Assembly (NCBI GenBank): GCA_023265135.1
Contig: JAHFUM010000012.1
Location: forward strand, 1 to 40,977
Reading direction: 5' to 3'
Source: Nitrosarchaeum sp.
GTDB taxonomy: Archaea > Thermoproteota > Nitrososphaeria > Nitrososphaerales > Nitrosopumilaceae
DNA: 40,977 bases
Shown: positions 1 through 8,331 of the stretch, in pieces
Layout: the number at the start of each line of letters is the position of its first letter
Position numbering within the stretch: position 1 is the first letter of the stretch
Notes under the pieces: model-generated
Told to the model about the DNA's origin: nothing
Databases searched by the model: none
What the model saw: only the letters and a program-made list of their open reading frames with translations
Position numbers and translations under genes: made by a program

Positions 1-510
<510 letters not shown>

Positions 511-538
511 TTCAGCCACTTACATAGAGACTATGCAC

Positions 539-562
539 GATGAATTCATTTTTGAATTCATC
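539..562 (+). repeat. Perfect 10-bp hairpin in the 23S trailer
   Basis: Arms 539-548 (GATGAATTCA) and 553-562 (TGAATTCATC) are exact reverse complements around a TTTT loop. It lies about 30 nt after the presumed 23S end. It may be part of rRNA 3' processing or a termination signal. The function is inferred only from position. Confidence 0.6.
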
Positions 563-575
563 AAGTGGAAACAAA

Positions 576-673
576 TACACGACATGTACGATGATTTATT
601 TTAAATCACTCTTAGCGAAAGCTATGCATTTTGATTTGATTTAATCCCTCCTAGCGAACGCTATACACGACAT
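576..673 (+). repeat. Duplicated hairpin units after 23S rRNA
   Basis: Two related 20-nt units, CTCTTAGCGAAAGCTATGCA (609-628) and CTCCTAGCGAACGCTATACA (648-667), match at 17 of 20 positions. Each forms a TAGC/GCTA stem with a four-base loop (GAAA, a GNRA loop, in the first). They sit among repeats of TACACGACAT (576-585 and 664-673) and a second small hairpin (592-598 with 602-608). The stretch 511-751 otherwise holds no gene. Its location suggests an rRNA trailer with processing or termination elements. Confidence 0.5.
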
Positions 674-751
674 AATGAAATTAATTTTGAGTCTATGCTG
701 CTGATGATTTATACACAAGTCTTAAATTATCAATTTTTCAGGGTTTAATAC

Positions 752-1888
752 ATGCGTAATAATTTCAGTGTGGTTTTCTTGTTTTCGATTCTTGTAGCTG
801 GACTAATTATCAATCCATCTCTATTTCCAACTGGTGTAAATTCTGCATCTGATAATTCTGGTTCTTTTAATGTGTCACATTTTGCCTATGCAGAAGAAAA
901 TATGCAAAATGAAACTGAAGATAACGAAACAATGCCCATGCTAAACATGACTTCAGAAGATAACGAAACAATGCCCATGCTAAACATGACTTCTGAAGAT
1001 AACGAGACAATGTCCATGCTAAACATGACTCATGGTGGCAATGTTACGATACCAATTCTAAATGCAACTTCAGATAAAGTCCTCTTATGTCATGTTCCAT
1101 CAGGTAACGAAACCAAATCTAACAGCATTACTGTAGCCTCTGAAGCCGTTTCGGCACATTTGGCTCATGGCGATTATTTAGGAGCCTGTAATGATGATTT
1201 AGATAATGAAATTAGTGGAATCCATGATCAATTAACTCAGTTTGTCAAAGAATCAAGATCACTGTTTAAAGAGCAAAGAGATGAAACACGTGCTGTAATT
1301 AAAGAATGTCAAGCTTCATTGGCTGCAGCTGATCCAACTCAACGAGATGAAGTAAAACAACAATGCAAAGATAACCTTAATGCAATTAAAGAATCGTATA
1401 AAGTAATCAGAGAAACTTACAAGGAATCATTTAAAGAATTAAAACAAATTATGCATATTGCAATCCAAGAGGCTAAGGGATTAAGTGTAGATGACTCTGA
1501 AAAAATGGCTGCACTCTCTGATATTAAATCTCATTTAAAATCTGGCGCTGATTTAGAAAAAATTAAAGCACTACACAAATCCATTGAAGATCAACTGTCC
1601 TCTGAGCAAAAACAACTTCATGAACAACAAAAAACAGAACGTATGCAAATAAGAGAAGACAAAAAATCACAACACGATGCCATGAAAGAACAAACTCAGG
1701 CAGAACGTGATGCCATGAAGGAACAAAAACAAGCAGAACGCGATGCCATGAAGGAACAAAAACAAGCAGAACATGATGCAAAGAAACAAGAAAACCAAAC
1801 CCAAAATGATGGCGATCAAGAAGACAATGAATCTGGACAAAATTCAGGCAATGAAGGCAACGAAAATGAAAACGAAGGTAACAAGTAA
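752..1888 (+). CDS. Secreted repeat and coiled-coil protein (unknown function)
   Basis: A 378-residue exported protein. The N-terminus carries a signal-peptide-like hydrophobic stretch (about residues 6-24). Three 13-residue repeats DNETMPMLNMTSE follow (DNA units of 39 nt at 917-955, 956-994, 995-1033), rich in N-x-T sequons that could be N-glycosylated. Next is a short Cys/His module with CHVPSGN and HLAHGDYLGAC, a pattern known from many extracellular proteins. The C-terminal half (about 150-350) is a charged Lys/Glu helix, probably coiled coil, with three 11-residue repeats DAMKEQKQAER (33-nt units, 1676-1774). The tail is Asn/Glu/Gly-rich. No catalytic motif is seen. A cell-surface or extracellular structural role is inferred. 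Confidence 0.85.
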   Translation: MRNNFSVVFLFSILVAGLIINPSLFPTGVNSASDNSGSFNVSHFAYAEENMQNETEDNETMPMLNMTSEDNETMPMLNMTSEDNETMSMLNMTHGGNVTIPILNATSDKVLLCHVPSGNETKSNSITVASEAVSAHLAHGDYLGACNDDLDNEISGIHDQLTQFVKESRSLFKEQRDETRAVIKECQASLAAADPTQRDEVKQQCKDNLNAIKESYKVIRETYKESFKELKQIMHIAIQEAKGLSVDDSEKMAALSDIKSHLKSGADLEKIKALHKSIEDQLSSEQKQLHEQQKTERMQIREDKKSQHDAMKEQTQAERDAMKEQKQAERDAMKEQKQAEHDAKKQENQTQNDGDQEDNESGQNSGNEGNENENEGNK

Positions 1889-2077
1889 ATCATAATCTGA
1901 TATTTTAAATTCTAATTATTTTCAACTAAAATTCAAATAATGTATTGATGCTTTTTGGGAGGTAATTTCTGCATCTGATGTGATTATTTGATTTTTATTC
2001 TTAATTTGTGTAAAGTACTATTTTATAATAACAAAATTATGCTCTTGGCGCTGCAAATTTTTTACTGAATTTGATTT

Positions 2078-2176
2078 TTAATCTCTAGTTTTTTGAATGT
2101 ATTCGTATTCTATTTCAATGTCTTTTTGCAGTTCTTTGGCAAGTCCAATCCACCAATCTATTGTATTTTCAGGCAT
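2078..2176 (-). CDS. Small ORF, 32 residues (hypothetical)
   Basis: A 32-codon frame with an ATG start, beginning MPENTIDWWIGLAKELQKDI and continuing with an acidic helix. It contains a Trp-Trp pair and no low-complexity sequence, so it reads more like a real peptide than random frame. It lies alone between the repeat protein and the RDD gene, downstream of the latter on the same strand. No function can be assigned. The rest of 1889-2259 holds nothing recognisable beyond T-rich, probably terminator-like runs. Confidence 0.35.
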   Translation of the reverse strand: MPENTIDWWIGLAKELQKDIEIEYEYIQKTRD

Positions 2177-2259
2177 TATTAAAACAAAAAAACTCAAAGT
2201 CAGTAATAGATCTGCTGGTTAATTCTACAAAACAATTGCGTAACAAAATATGACAAAAT

Positions 2260-2748
2260 TCAGTCTTTTTTGTATGTGATATTTTCTTTATTTTCCGCTA
2301 GGTTTTTTATTTTTATTATGACGGTATCTCCTATTTTGTTGAAAATTCTTTGACGATTCTCATTTGTAAAAATCCAACCTAATAAAATATCCAACGGTAA
2401 AAGAAATGATTTGCCAAAACTGCTGATCATGACTCCCTTCAAATCTGGGTTTTTGCCGTACATGTTTGTAAGTTTTAAATTTAGAATTTTTTTGCCTATT
2501 GTCTGACCTGTTTTATATTCTAAAATCGTAAAATATGTAAAAAAGAATATGCTAGTAGGAATAAACTGTGTAGTTTCTGCCCAAAACCATTTCTCACTTA
2601 ACTCATAATCCATTGTTCCAAAGACTGAGAAAATTATAGATAATGAAATAATTGAAATAATACAAAAATCAATCAACCAAGCAAAAAATCTGTCACTCCA
2701 CTTTGCAATCACTATTTCTGTAAATTCCTTGGGGCTTGACTCGCTCAT
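2260..2748 (-). CDS. RDD family membrane protein
   Basis: A 162-residue integral membrane protein of the RDD family. The family signature is present: Arg20 and Asp27 in the first helix (RFFAWLIDFCII), the GQTIGKKIL motif at 81-89, and a later Asp141. Three hydrophobic segments are seen at about 21-43, 62-76 and 115-127, the usual number for this family. The biochemical role of RDD proteins is poorly defined; some are linked to ion or sodium transport. The gene is monocistronic, transcribed away from the small zinc ORF at 2869. Length is typical for a minimal RDD protein. Confidence 0.85.
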   Translation of the reverse strand: MSESSPKEFTEIVIAKWSDRFFAWLIDFCIISIISLSIIFSVFGTMDYELSEKWFWAETTQFIPTSIFFFTYFTILEYKTGQTIGKKILNLKLTNMYGKNPDLKGVMISSFGKSFLLPLDILLGWIFTNENRQRIFNKIGDTVIIKIKNLAENKENITYKKD

Positions 2749-2868
2749 ATTCTGACTGTCCTGATCAAACTAATAAAACATCTTCGGTTTAGACATAAAA
2801 TACAGCTAATCTCTACTTAACACTGGTTACAACACAGTCAATTTATCGCTGATAAACTATCTTATATC

Positions 2869-3000
2869 ATGAAAGCAAAATTTGCATCCTCTTGTGTGTC
2901 CTGTGGAGATAAAATACAGTTAGGCAAAGAAATTGCCAAAAATAAAGATGAGAAATGGGTTCACAAACACTGCATCGATGAGACTGAAGGTTTACCCTAG
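2869..3000 (+). CDS. Small zinc-binding protein (CxxC...HxxC), 43 residues
   Basis: An ATG frame of 43 codons. It contains C-V-S-C, then 19 residues, then H-K-H-C, so four potential zinc ligands in a minimal treble-clef or half-LIM-like arrangement. The 87-residue protein at 21291-21554 has the same C-x2-C ... W-[FV]-H-x2-C layout, which supports both as members of one small family. It lies 29 nt before the methyltransferase start and could be cotranscribed with it. A nucleic-acid or protein-binding adaptor role is possible but unproven. Confidence 0.6.
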   Translation: MKAKFASSCVSCGDKIQLGKEIAKNKDEKWVHKHCIDETEGLP

Positions 3001-3029
3001 AAATTAATAAGATCTAATTTCAACTACAT

Positions 3030-3875
3030 TTGAAAATCTTTTTGGTCTTAATTAATCCTCTAGATGTATTTTTTTGGACTGTAAGAAAAAATGAGAAAGA
3101 TGTCATAAATCTATACAATTCTCTTTCTCCAATAATGCAACTTGCCACAGGTGGCTCGATGCTAAATTTTGGTTACTGGGTTGAAAACACTCCAGAGCCT
3201 GTTTCTGCTCAAGAAAACCTCTGTTCCTACTTTGGTAAATTGGCAGAACTAGAAAATGCAAAAAATGCTGTCGATGTTGGAAGTGGCTTATCTGCACCCG
3301 CAATTTTTTGGAGAAATAAATATGAAAAGTTGAATCTATTTTGTATCAATATCAACTATAATCAATTGTCTTTTTCAGGTCCTCAAAGAAATCTTGAATT
3401 TCTAAATTCAACTTCCACAAAATTACCTTTTTCTGATAAATCCGTAGATCGCGTGCTGGCATTAGAATCGTCACAACACTTCAAACCTCTAGAAGATTTT
3501 GTTTCTGAATCAAAACGAATTTTAAAATCCTATGGGGTTCTAGTTTTGGCATTGCCTGTGACTTTACACAATTCTTCTTTTACAAAATTAGGCATCTTAA
3601 AATTTACTTGGTCTTCAGAGCATTATGGGTTAGAACATGTACGAGATCTTGTCAAGTCAGGTGGGTTTACAATTGATCATGAAGAGTTGATCGGAAAAAA
3701 TGTCTACATCCCGCTGGCAAACTACTATACTAAAAACAGACATGAATTAAAAAAATCCATTTTGCAAAAATATCCCAGTTATGTAGAAAAGATACTGTAC
3801 CTGTCTATTATTAAAATGAAAAAAGCTTCTGAGCAAAAAATCATCGATTATGTAGTTCTAAAATGTAGGGCATGA
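3030..3875 (+). CDS. SAM-dependent class I methyltransferase
   Basis: A 281-residue protein with a Methyltransf_11-type Rossmann core. Motif I, VDVGSGLSAPA, lies at 81-91; NINYNQL at 107-113 resembles the post-I region of small-molecule and lipid methyltransferases; PFSDKSVDRVLALES follows at about 133-147, and a late strand after KRILKSYGVL. The MLNFGYW segment (44-50) before the core is typical of UbiE/tocopherol/rifamycin-type enzymes that act on hydrophobic substrates. The start is TTG at 3030, since no in-frame ATG precedes the fold. The substrate is unknown. The small zinc ORF lies just upstream. Confidence 0.85.
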   Translation: MKIFLVLINPLDVFFWTVRKNEKDVINLYNSLSPIMQLATGGSMLNFGYWVENTPEPVSAQENLCSYFGKLAELENAKNAVDVGSGLSAPAIFWRNKYEKLNLFCININYNQLSFSGPQRNLEFLNSTSTKLPFSDKSVDRVLALESSQHFKPLEDFVSESKRILKSYGVLVLALPVTLHNSSFTKLGILKFTWSSEHYGLEHVRDLVKSGGFTIDHEELIGKNVYIPLANYYTKNRHELKKSILQKYPSYVEKILYLSIIKMKKASEQKIIDYVVLKCRA

Positions 3876-3978
3876 TTTAGATAATAATACAGTGTTTTTA
3901 TTCTATCTTGAACGATAGATTTGATCCCTTTGGTATCATTGGCTAAGTTTTTATTTTTGATATGTACACAGTACTCCG

Positions 3979-4365
3979 TTGTCTACTCAAAATAGCTCTA
4001 CTCCAAAACTTTACAGTGAAAAATGCTCACAGCTTCTCAAAGAGGCTGAGATTCGATTTGCTGGAATTGTAGATAGTAATGGAAATCTAATTGCTGGCGG
4101 CTTTAAAGAAGGGCTTGTTCCTTATGAGGGGGATGAAACTAAATTGCACTCTTTTTTCGAATTTGTATCAAAATTTTCTATTCGGAAAGAGTTTGATCAA
4201 AGTTTGGGTCCTATTAATTATCTTGCTGCAAGACGTGACAAGGCCGTACTGGTAAGTTTTCCATTTCCTATATCGCAAATTCTCCTTTTAATCTCTGCTG
4301 AGCCTTCTGCCAACATTGAAAATTTGGCAAAGAAGGTAGTTAAAATTTTTACAAACGTGAATTAG
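3979..4365 (+). CDS. Roadblock/profilin-like thaumarchaeal protein (copy 1)
   Basis: A 128-residue soluble protein with a TTG start. The pattern of a strand RFAGIVDSNGNLIAGG, a helix containing IRKEFDQSLG, then AARRDKAVLVSFP and a final strand/helix looks like a Roadblock/LC7 or profilin-like alpha/beta fold. It is paralogous to the gene at 8971: both share the 'I(V)DSxGxLxAGG' strand, [RH]EFD, the Y/A-RDK-VLVS(F/Y)P strand and an SxE near the end. Archaeal relatives are often annotated DUF6659 (from memory, unverified). Roadblock proteins usually regulate small GTPases; no such partner adjoins here. Confidence 0.75.
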   Translation: MSTQNSSTPKLYSEKCSQLLKEAEIRFAGIVDSNGNLIAGGFKEGLVPYEGDETKLHSFFEFVSKFSIRKEFDQSLGPINYLAARRDKAVLVSFPFPISQILLLISAEPSANIENLAKKVVKIFTNVN

Positions 4366-4565
4366 TGATTTCATCTCATCTAATAAATTCATTAATACCT
4401 GATGATTTCTATTCTTAGTTTATCCGGATGGTTTTAATTTTATTCTCAATTTTAATTGAATCAACTAATTTTATCACTTATTTGTCTTCAAAATTTTTCT
4501 ACAGATAAATTGCTATGCCACCACAAGATCAAATGGTTTTAATCTGATAAAATTATTATAAAATT

Positions 4566-5021
4566 ATGAAAGCTACATTTGGTGCCGGGTGTTTTTGGCA
4601 TGTCGAGGATCTACTTCGTAAAACCAAAGGTGTTAAATCAACACAAGTAGGTTACATTGGAGGCAAATTGGCAAATCCCACTTATGAAGAAGTTTGTACT
4701 GATACAACAGGACATGCAGAAGCAGTTCAAGTAGAATATGACCCAAGTGAGATCTCTTATGATGAATTACTCCAAGTGTTTTGGAATAATCATAATCCTA
4801 CGACATTAAATCGCCAAGGACCTGATATTGGAAATCAGTATCGTTCTGCAATATTTTTTCACAATGAAGAACAAAAAAAAATTGCTCAAAAATCCAAAGA
4901 AGACCTGGAAAAATCAGGAAAACTTCAAAAACCAATCGTGACTGAAATTGTTCCAGCTCCGGAATTTTACAAGGCTGAAGAATACCATCAAAAATATTTT
5001 CAAAAACACGGACTACATTAA
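4566..5021 (+). CDS. msrA: Peptide-methionine (S)-S-oxide reductase MsrA
   Basis: A 151-residue enzyme that reduces methionine-S-sulfoxide in proteins, repairing oxidative damage in the cytoplasm. The signature GAGCFW places the catalytic Cys at residue 9. Other family motifs are GYIGG (about 29-33), [12 protein letters not shown] and NQYRSAIFF. No C-terminal resolving Cys is visible, so recycling probably needs an external thiol. Length is at the lower end for MsrA. The gene converges with the decayed UspA gene, whose ancestral stop (5024-5026) lies just 2 nt past the msrA stop. Confidence 0.95.
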   Translation: MKATFGAGCFWHVEDLLRKTKGVKSTQVGYIGGKLANPTYEEVCTDTTGHAEAVQVEYDPSEISYDELLQVFWNNHNPTTLNRQGPDIGNQYRSAIFFHNEEQKKIAQKSKEDLEKSGKLQKPIVTEIVPAPEFYKAEEYHQKYFQKHGLH

Positions 5022-5023
5022 AA

Positions 5024-5442
5024 TCATTTTACAATGAGTAATGGAATTTTTGATAAATAAATGATTTAATTTGAAACACTGCCTAAGATAGTCTCTTACT
5101 TCACTTCTCCCTATGTACACATCACAATCCGATTAAATTTTTCTTTCTTATTATGAGCATTTTTATGAGATTGTATCCTATATCGTACATTATTTTTTCT
5201 TTGAAAACTATGCTGTTTTGTACTGATAATACCTTGCATCAATCCTCTTTTTTTATTTCTCTGCTTAATTCTTTGTTTATGATTACTTGAAATTCTAAAT
5301 TTGGCTGGATGTTATATGAATAGGCATGCGTAATTGTAGAACCGATCTGTTTTGCACTGGATATGGCCATCTCAAGTGCGCAGATAGAATTTTTGGAACG
5401 ATCTAATGGAACTAAAATCTTGGTGATTTTTTTACCTATCAT
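5024..5442 (-). pseudogene. Universal stress protein (UspA family), decayed
   Basis: The first 67 codons (5239-5442) read as a normal UspA N-terminus: KILVPLDRSKNSICALEMAI. A TGA at 5239-5241 then interrupts it. In the same frame beyond the stop the protein resumes (KVLSVQNSIVFKEKIMYDIGYNLIK), then shifts frame. The final part reads LGSVSN, stop, IIYLSKIPLLIVK, ending at a TGA at 5024-5026, which is the usual UspA C-terminus (LGSVSNYV...SKxPVLIVK). The total span, about 139 codons, equals an intact UspA. It has at least two stops and one or more frameshifts. Loss of function is very likely, although the 67-residue N-terminal piece might still be translated. Confidence 0.88.
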
Positions 5443-5571
5443 GTTATGTTTTATGATTAGATCTTAAACAACATAGTTTCACTTATCATATGCGTGAAAA
5501 TTTTGAAAAACAATAAAACCTCTGATCGACATTTTTAACTAAATTTAACTAGCCAATTAATTGAATCTTAA

Positions 5572-6363
5572 ATGGTGAAAGAAAATTTCATTCAAGTTGA
5601 TGGAAATAAGATTCGCTATCTAGAGTCTGGAGACTCGACAAATACTTTGTTATTAGTTCATGGATTGGGGGCATCAGCTGAAAGATGGAATAATGTAATT
5701 CCTAATTTTGCAAAATATTATCGTGTGATCGTTCCTGATTTGATTGGATTTGGGTACAGCGATAAACCCATTGTAGATTACACCCCTGATTTCTTTTCAT
5801 CATTTCTTGGAAAATTTTTAGATGTACTAGAAATAAAACGTCTGAATATGATCGGTTCTTCTTTAGGAGGTCAAATAGCTGCAGAATACGCATCTGCAAA
5901 TCCTAACAATGTAGAAAAACTAACTCTTGTATCTCCTGGAGGTTCAATGAAACAATCTACTCCTGCATTAGATGCTTACATAATGGCTGCCTTGTATCCA
6001 AATGAACAAAGTGCTAAAAATGCATTTGAGATGATGGAATCTTCTGGTAATGACGTTAACAATGAAATTGTTCAAGGATTTATTGAAAGAATGCATTTGC
6101 CCAATGCGAAATTGGCTTTCATGTCTACTGTTTTAGGAATGAAAAATTCAGCAAATATTACCCCTAAACTACATTTGATTCATAGCCCCACTCTGATAAT
6201 TTGGGGTTCTAAAGATCCAGTTATTCCAATTAAACATGCAGAACAGTTTGTATCATATCTTACAAATTGCCAATTTCAAATAATGGATGGCTGTGGGCAC
6301 ACCCCATATGTCCAGGACCCTACTACGTTTTCATCTATAGTTTTAAAATTTCTTTTATCCTAG
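5572..6363 (+). CDS. Alpha/beta hydrolase
   Basis: A 263-residue alpha/beta-hydrolase-fold enzyme. The oxyanion strand LLLVHGLGAS (26-35) and nucleophile elbow G-S-S-L-G with Ser97 are clear. Asp215 (WGSKDPVIP) and His243 (GCGHTPYVQDP) complete the triad. The shape fits the Abhydrolase_1 group (esterases, C-C hydrolases, lactonases). It lies 36 nt before the phasin-like gene in the PHA locus, so a role in polymer turnover or thioester/ester hydrolysis is an attractive inference, but the substrate is not given by sequence. The nucleophile is Ser rather than the Cys of PHA synthases. Confidence 0.9.
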   Translation: MVKENFIQVDGNKIRYLESGDSTNTLLLVHGLGASAERWNNVIPNFAKYYRVIVPDLIGFGYSDKPIVDYTPDFFSSFLGKFLDVLEIKRLNMIGSSLGGQIAAEYASANPNNVEKLTLVSPGGSMKQSTPALDAYIMAALYPNEQSAKNAFEMMESSGNDVNNEIVQGFIERMHLPNAKLAFMSTVLGMKNSANITPKLHLIHSPTLIIWGSKDPVIPIKHAEQFVSYLTNCQFQIMDGCGHTPYVQDPTTFSSIVLKFLLS

Positions 6364-6368
6364 TTTAA

Positions 6369-6376
6369 TTTATATA
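6369..6376 (+). promoter_or_regulatory. TATA box for the phasin-like operon
   Basis: TTTATATA lies 24-31 nt before the ATG at 6400. This archaeal spacing places transcription initiation at or next to the start codon, so the first cistron is probably leaderless. Confidence 0.6.
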
Positions 6377-6399
6377 CCAAACCTTTCCTATAATTACCA

Positions 6400-6825
6400 A
6401 TGAGTGGCAACTATAACCAATTCAATCCAACTGAAATGTTCAAAGATTGGATTCAAAAAAATGGTCGTGCACAAGCTGAATTTATGAAAAACTTTGGTTC
6501 CTTGATGGCAAATCAGAACACTCAGACATTCAATCCTTTAGAAACCCTAAAAGAAGTATCTGATAGTACAAGAAACACTCAATCTGATTTAATGAAGAAT
6601 GTATCTTCAATGCAAAGTAAAAGCATGGAAACAATGTTTCAGATTGGTCAAATGCTCCCATCCTTTGTAAATTGGGGTGCTTACAAAACAACTGTCAGTA
6701 GTAATGGCAGAATTTCGATTCCAGAGGCAGAACGTAATGCACTTGGATTAGGAGAAGGCGACTTGGTTCAAGTCATAGTCCTTCCAATAGCAAAAAAATC
6801 AAAAAATAAGGAGGTGAAACAATGA
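6400..6825 (+). CDS. Phasin-like protein with C-terminal AbrB domain (PhaR-like)
   Basis: A 141-residue protein in two parts. Residues 1-90 are amphipathic and helical (Met/Gln/Asn/Phe-rich, MFKDWIQKNGRAQAEFMKNF), resembling phasins that coat PHA granules. Residues about 95-130 (YKTTVSSNGRISIPEAERNA, then GLGEGDLVQVIVLP) are an AbrB/SpoVT swapped-hairpin DNA-binding domain. Haloarchaeal PHA operons contain an AbrB-type repressor (PhaR) next to the phasin PhaP, so this is probably a granule-associated autoregulator. It overlaps the next gene by 4 nt (ATGA). Function is inferred from domain pairing and context. Confidence 0.8.
   Translation: MSGNYNQFNPTEMFKDWIQKNGRAQAEFMKNFGSLMANQNTQTFNPLETLKEVSDSTRNTQSDLMKNVSSMQSKSMETMFQIGQMLPSFVNWGAYKTTVSSNGRISIPEAERNALGLGEGDLVQVIVLPIAKKSKNKEVKQ
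6808..6817 (+). promoter_or_regulatory. Strong Shine-Dalgarno inside an operon
   Basis: AAGGAGGTGA lies 4 nt before the ATG at 6822. It is nearly fully complementary to the 16S 3' end. Its presence on the second cistron, in contrast to the leaderless first cistron, supports the chosen start and the operon. Confidence 0.75.
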
Positions 6826-7247
6826 GTAAAAACGAACAAACACCAGGAACTAAAGATATGTTTTCAGTTTATCAGGAAAACGTAGACAAACTATTCTCCG
6901 GTATTAGACATTCAGTACCACAGTATCATCAGTCAATTACCAATGTTCAGCAAGAATTCCTACAAGCATATGAAAATATTGTTGATTCTACAATCACATT
7001 ACAAAAAGAATATGCAAAGAAAGCAGGTATTGCAACAAACATTCCACAAGCAACACTAAAAGTAATTCATGATACAACTGAAGAATTTGTCAAAGTATCT
7101 TCTATACAGAATCAAATTACACTTGCAACAATTGATGCAACACAACAAAACATCAAAACATTCAATGATAATGCAAAGTCATTTGCTGATCTAAATAGAA
7201 ATATTCTACAGTCCTGGATAACCGCAGTCACCACAAAGAACAACTAG
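6822..7247 (+). CDS. Phasin family protein (PhaP-like)
   Basis: A 141-residue, all-helical, Gln/Thr/Asn-rich protein without Cys or membrane segments. The pattern (DMFSVYQENVDKLFSGIRHS, repeated FLQAYENIVDS and ATIDATQQNIKTFNDNAKS helices) is typical of phasins, amphipathic proteins that cover the surface of PHA granules and control their size and number. It overlaps the AbrB-phasin gene by 4 nt and uses the strong ribosome site at 6808. It converges with phaC, whose stop lies only about 20 nt away. Sequence similarity among phasins is low, so context carries much of the call. Confidence 0.75.
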   Translation: MSKNEQTPGTKDMFSVYQENVDKLFSGIRHSVPQYHQSITNVQQEFLQAYENIVDSTITLQKEYAKKAGIATNIPQATLKVIHDTTEEFVKVSSIQNQITLATIDATQQNIKTFNDNAKSFADLNRNILQSWITAVTTKNN

Positions 7248-7266
7248 TGGTAAAATTTTTATTTTT
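7248..7266. terminator. T/A-rich shared terminator between convergent operons
   Basis: The 19-nt gap between the phasin and phaC stops contains TTTTTATTTTTTTAT when continued into the phaC end, matching the oligo-T terminators of archaea on the plus strand. No separate T-run serves the minus strand within the gap. Confidence 0.35.
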
Positions 7267-8331
7267 TTATGATCTTTCTGCAAGCCACTTTCCTAGTTCT
7301 GGAAGTACCTTGGTTTGGGATAATGAACTAGCAATCATGCCTACATGACCTGTTGGATACATCTTTAATGTTTTATCTTCACTTCCAACTGCATAATGAA
7401 GAGGCATACTGCACTCTGGTGATACCAGATGGTCTCCAACTGCAACTTGTGTGAATATTGGCATGTCTATTTTCTTCAAATCTATGTGGCTACCACCAAC
7501 ATACATTTTGTTTTGAATTAACAGGTTGTCTTGATAGATGTCTTTAATCCATTGTCTGAAAAGTGCTCCTGGAATTGGCGGTGTATCTCCAAGCCATTTT
7601 TCAACTCTTAGGAAACTATCTACGAATTTCTTATTCTCAATGTTTTTGAAAAAATTCACGTATTTTTCAATTCCCTGCTCAAATGGTTTTAGAACTGAAA
7701 AGCAATAATACATAAACTCAGGAGGCATGTTTCCTATGATCTCTACCATCTTATCTACATCCATGTGTTTGGCTAGATTGCTAATCACTGTAGTATCTCG
7801 CCATCCGTCAATTACAGGTGCTGTGGCGATATAGTTTTTCACACTTTCTGGATGCAGTGTAGTGTATGCTGTTGCTATTGTAGCTCCAGTACAATATCCT
7901 TGCAACGAAATTTTTTCTGTAGATGATTCATCCTTGATAAATTCTACACTGCTGTCTAAATATCCATTGACATAGTCATCAAAATCTAAATATTTGTCCA
8001 TGCTTGTAGGTGATCCCCAATCTAGCATGTAGACATCAAATCCCTGTAATAGTAAATTTCTAACCCAACTTTTTTCTGGTTGTATATCTAAAATATGATA
8101 TCTGTTAATTAACGCATAAGAAATTAACAATGGTGTTTTGTATTGTTTATCTGTAAGTGGTCTATAATGCAGTAATCTTGTTTTGTCTATTTCCTGTACT
8201 GTGTCATGCGGAGTCACCTCCAGATTAATTTCATCTGGGGCTGAAACAAATTTGGGTGCATCAATAATGTTTTTGCCAAATTTTATCAACTCCTCTATTA
8301 GTTTAGGGTCAAATTTTGTCTCATTTTTCAT
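7267..8331 (-). CDS. phaC: Class III poly(R)-hydroxyalkanoate synthase subunit PhaC
   Basis: A 354-residue catalytic subunit that polymerises (R)-3-hydroxyacyl-CoA into PHA storage granules. The lipase-like box G-Y-C-T-G holds the catalytic Cys147; Asp300 (AVGDHLVSP) and His329 (TGHVGM) complete the triad. These positions nearly coincide with the known class III enzyme of Allochromatium vinosum (Cys149, Asp302, His331), and the length matches. The ATG start lies inside the end of phaE (11-nt overlap), implying coupled translation of the two subunits that form the active complex. The Cys replaces the Ser of ordinary hydrolases. Confidence 0.95.
   Translation of the reverse strand: MKNETKFDPKLIEELIKFGKNIIDAPKFVSAPDEINLEVTPHDTVQEIDKTRLLHYRPLTDKQYKTPLLISYALINRYHILDIQPEKSWVRNLLLQGFDVYMLDWGSPTSMDKYLDFDDYVNGYLDSSVEFIKDESSTEKISLQGYCTGATIATAYTTLHPESVKNYIATAPVIDGWRDTTVISNLAKHMDVDKMVEIIGNMPPEFMYYCFSVLKPFEQGIEKYVNFFKNIENKKFVDSFLRVEKWLGDTPPIPGALFRQWIKDIYQDNLLIQNKMYVGGSHIDLKKIDMPIFTQVAVGDHLVSPECSMPLHYAVGSEDKTLKMYPTGHVGMIASSLSQTKVLPELGKWLAERS

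Noticed and set aside
1563-1781. Minus-strand frame opposite the coiled-coil repeats
   Set aside because: The antisense of a repetitive Lys/Glu region gives a repetitive His/Val/Leu peptide; no independent coding evidence.
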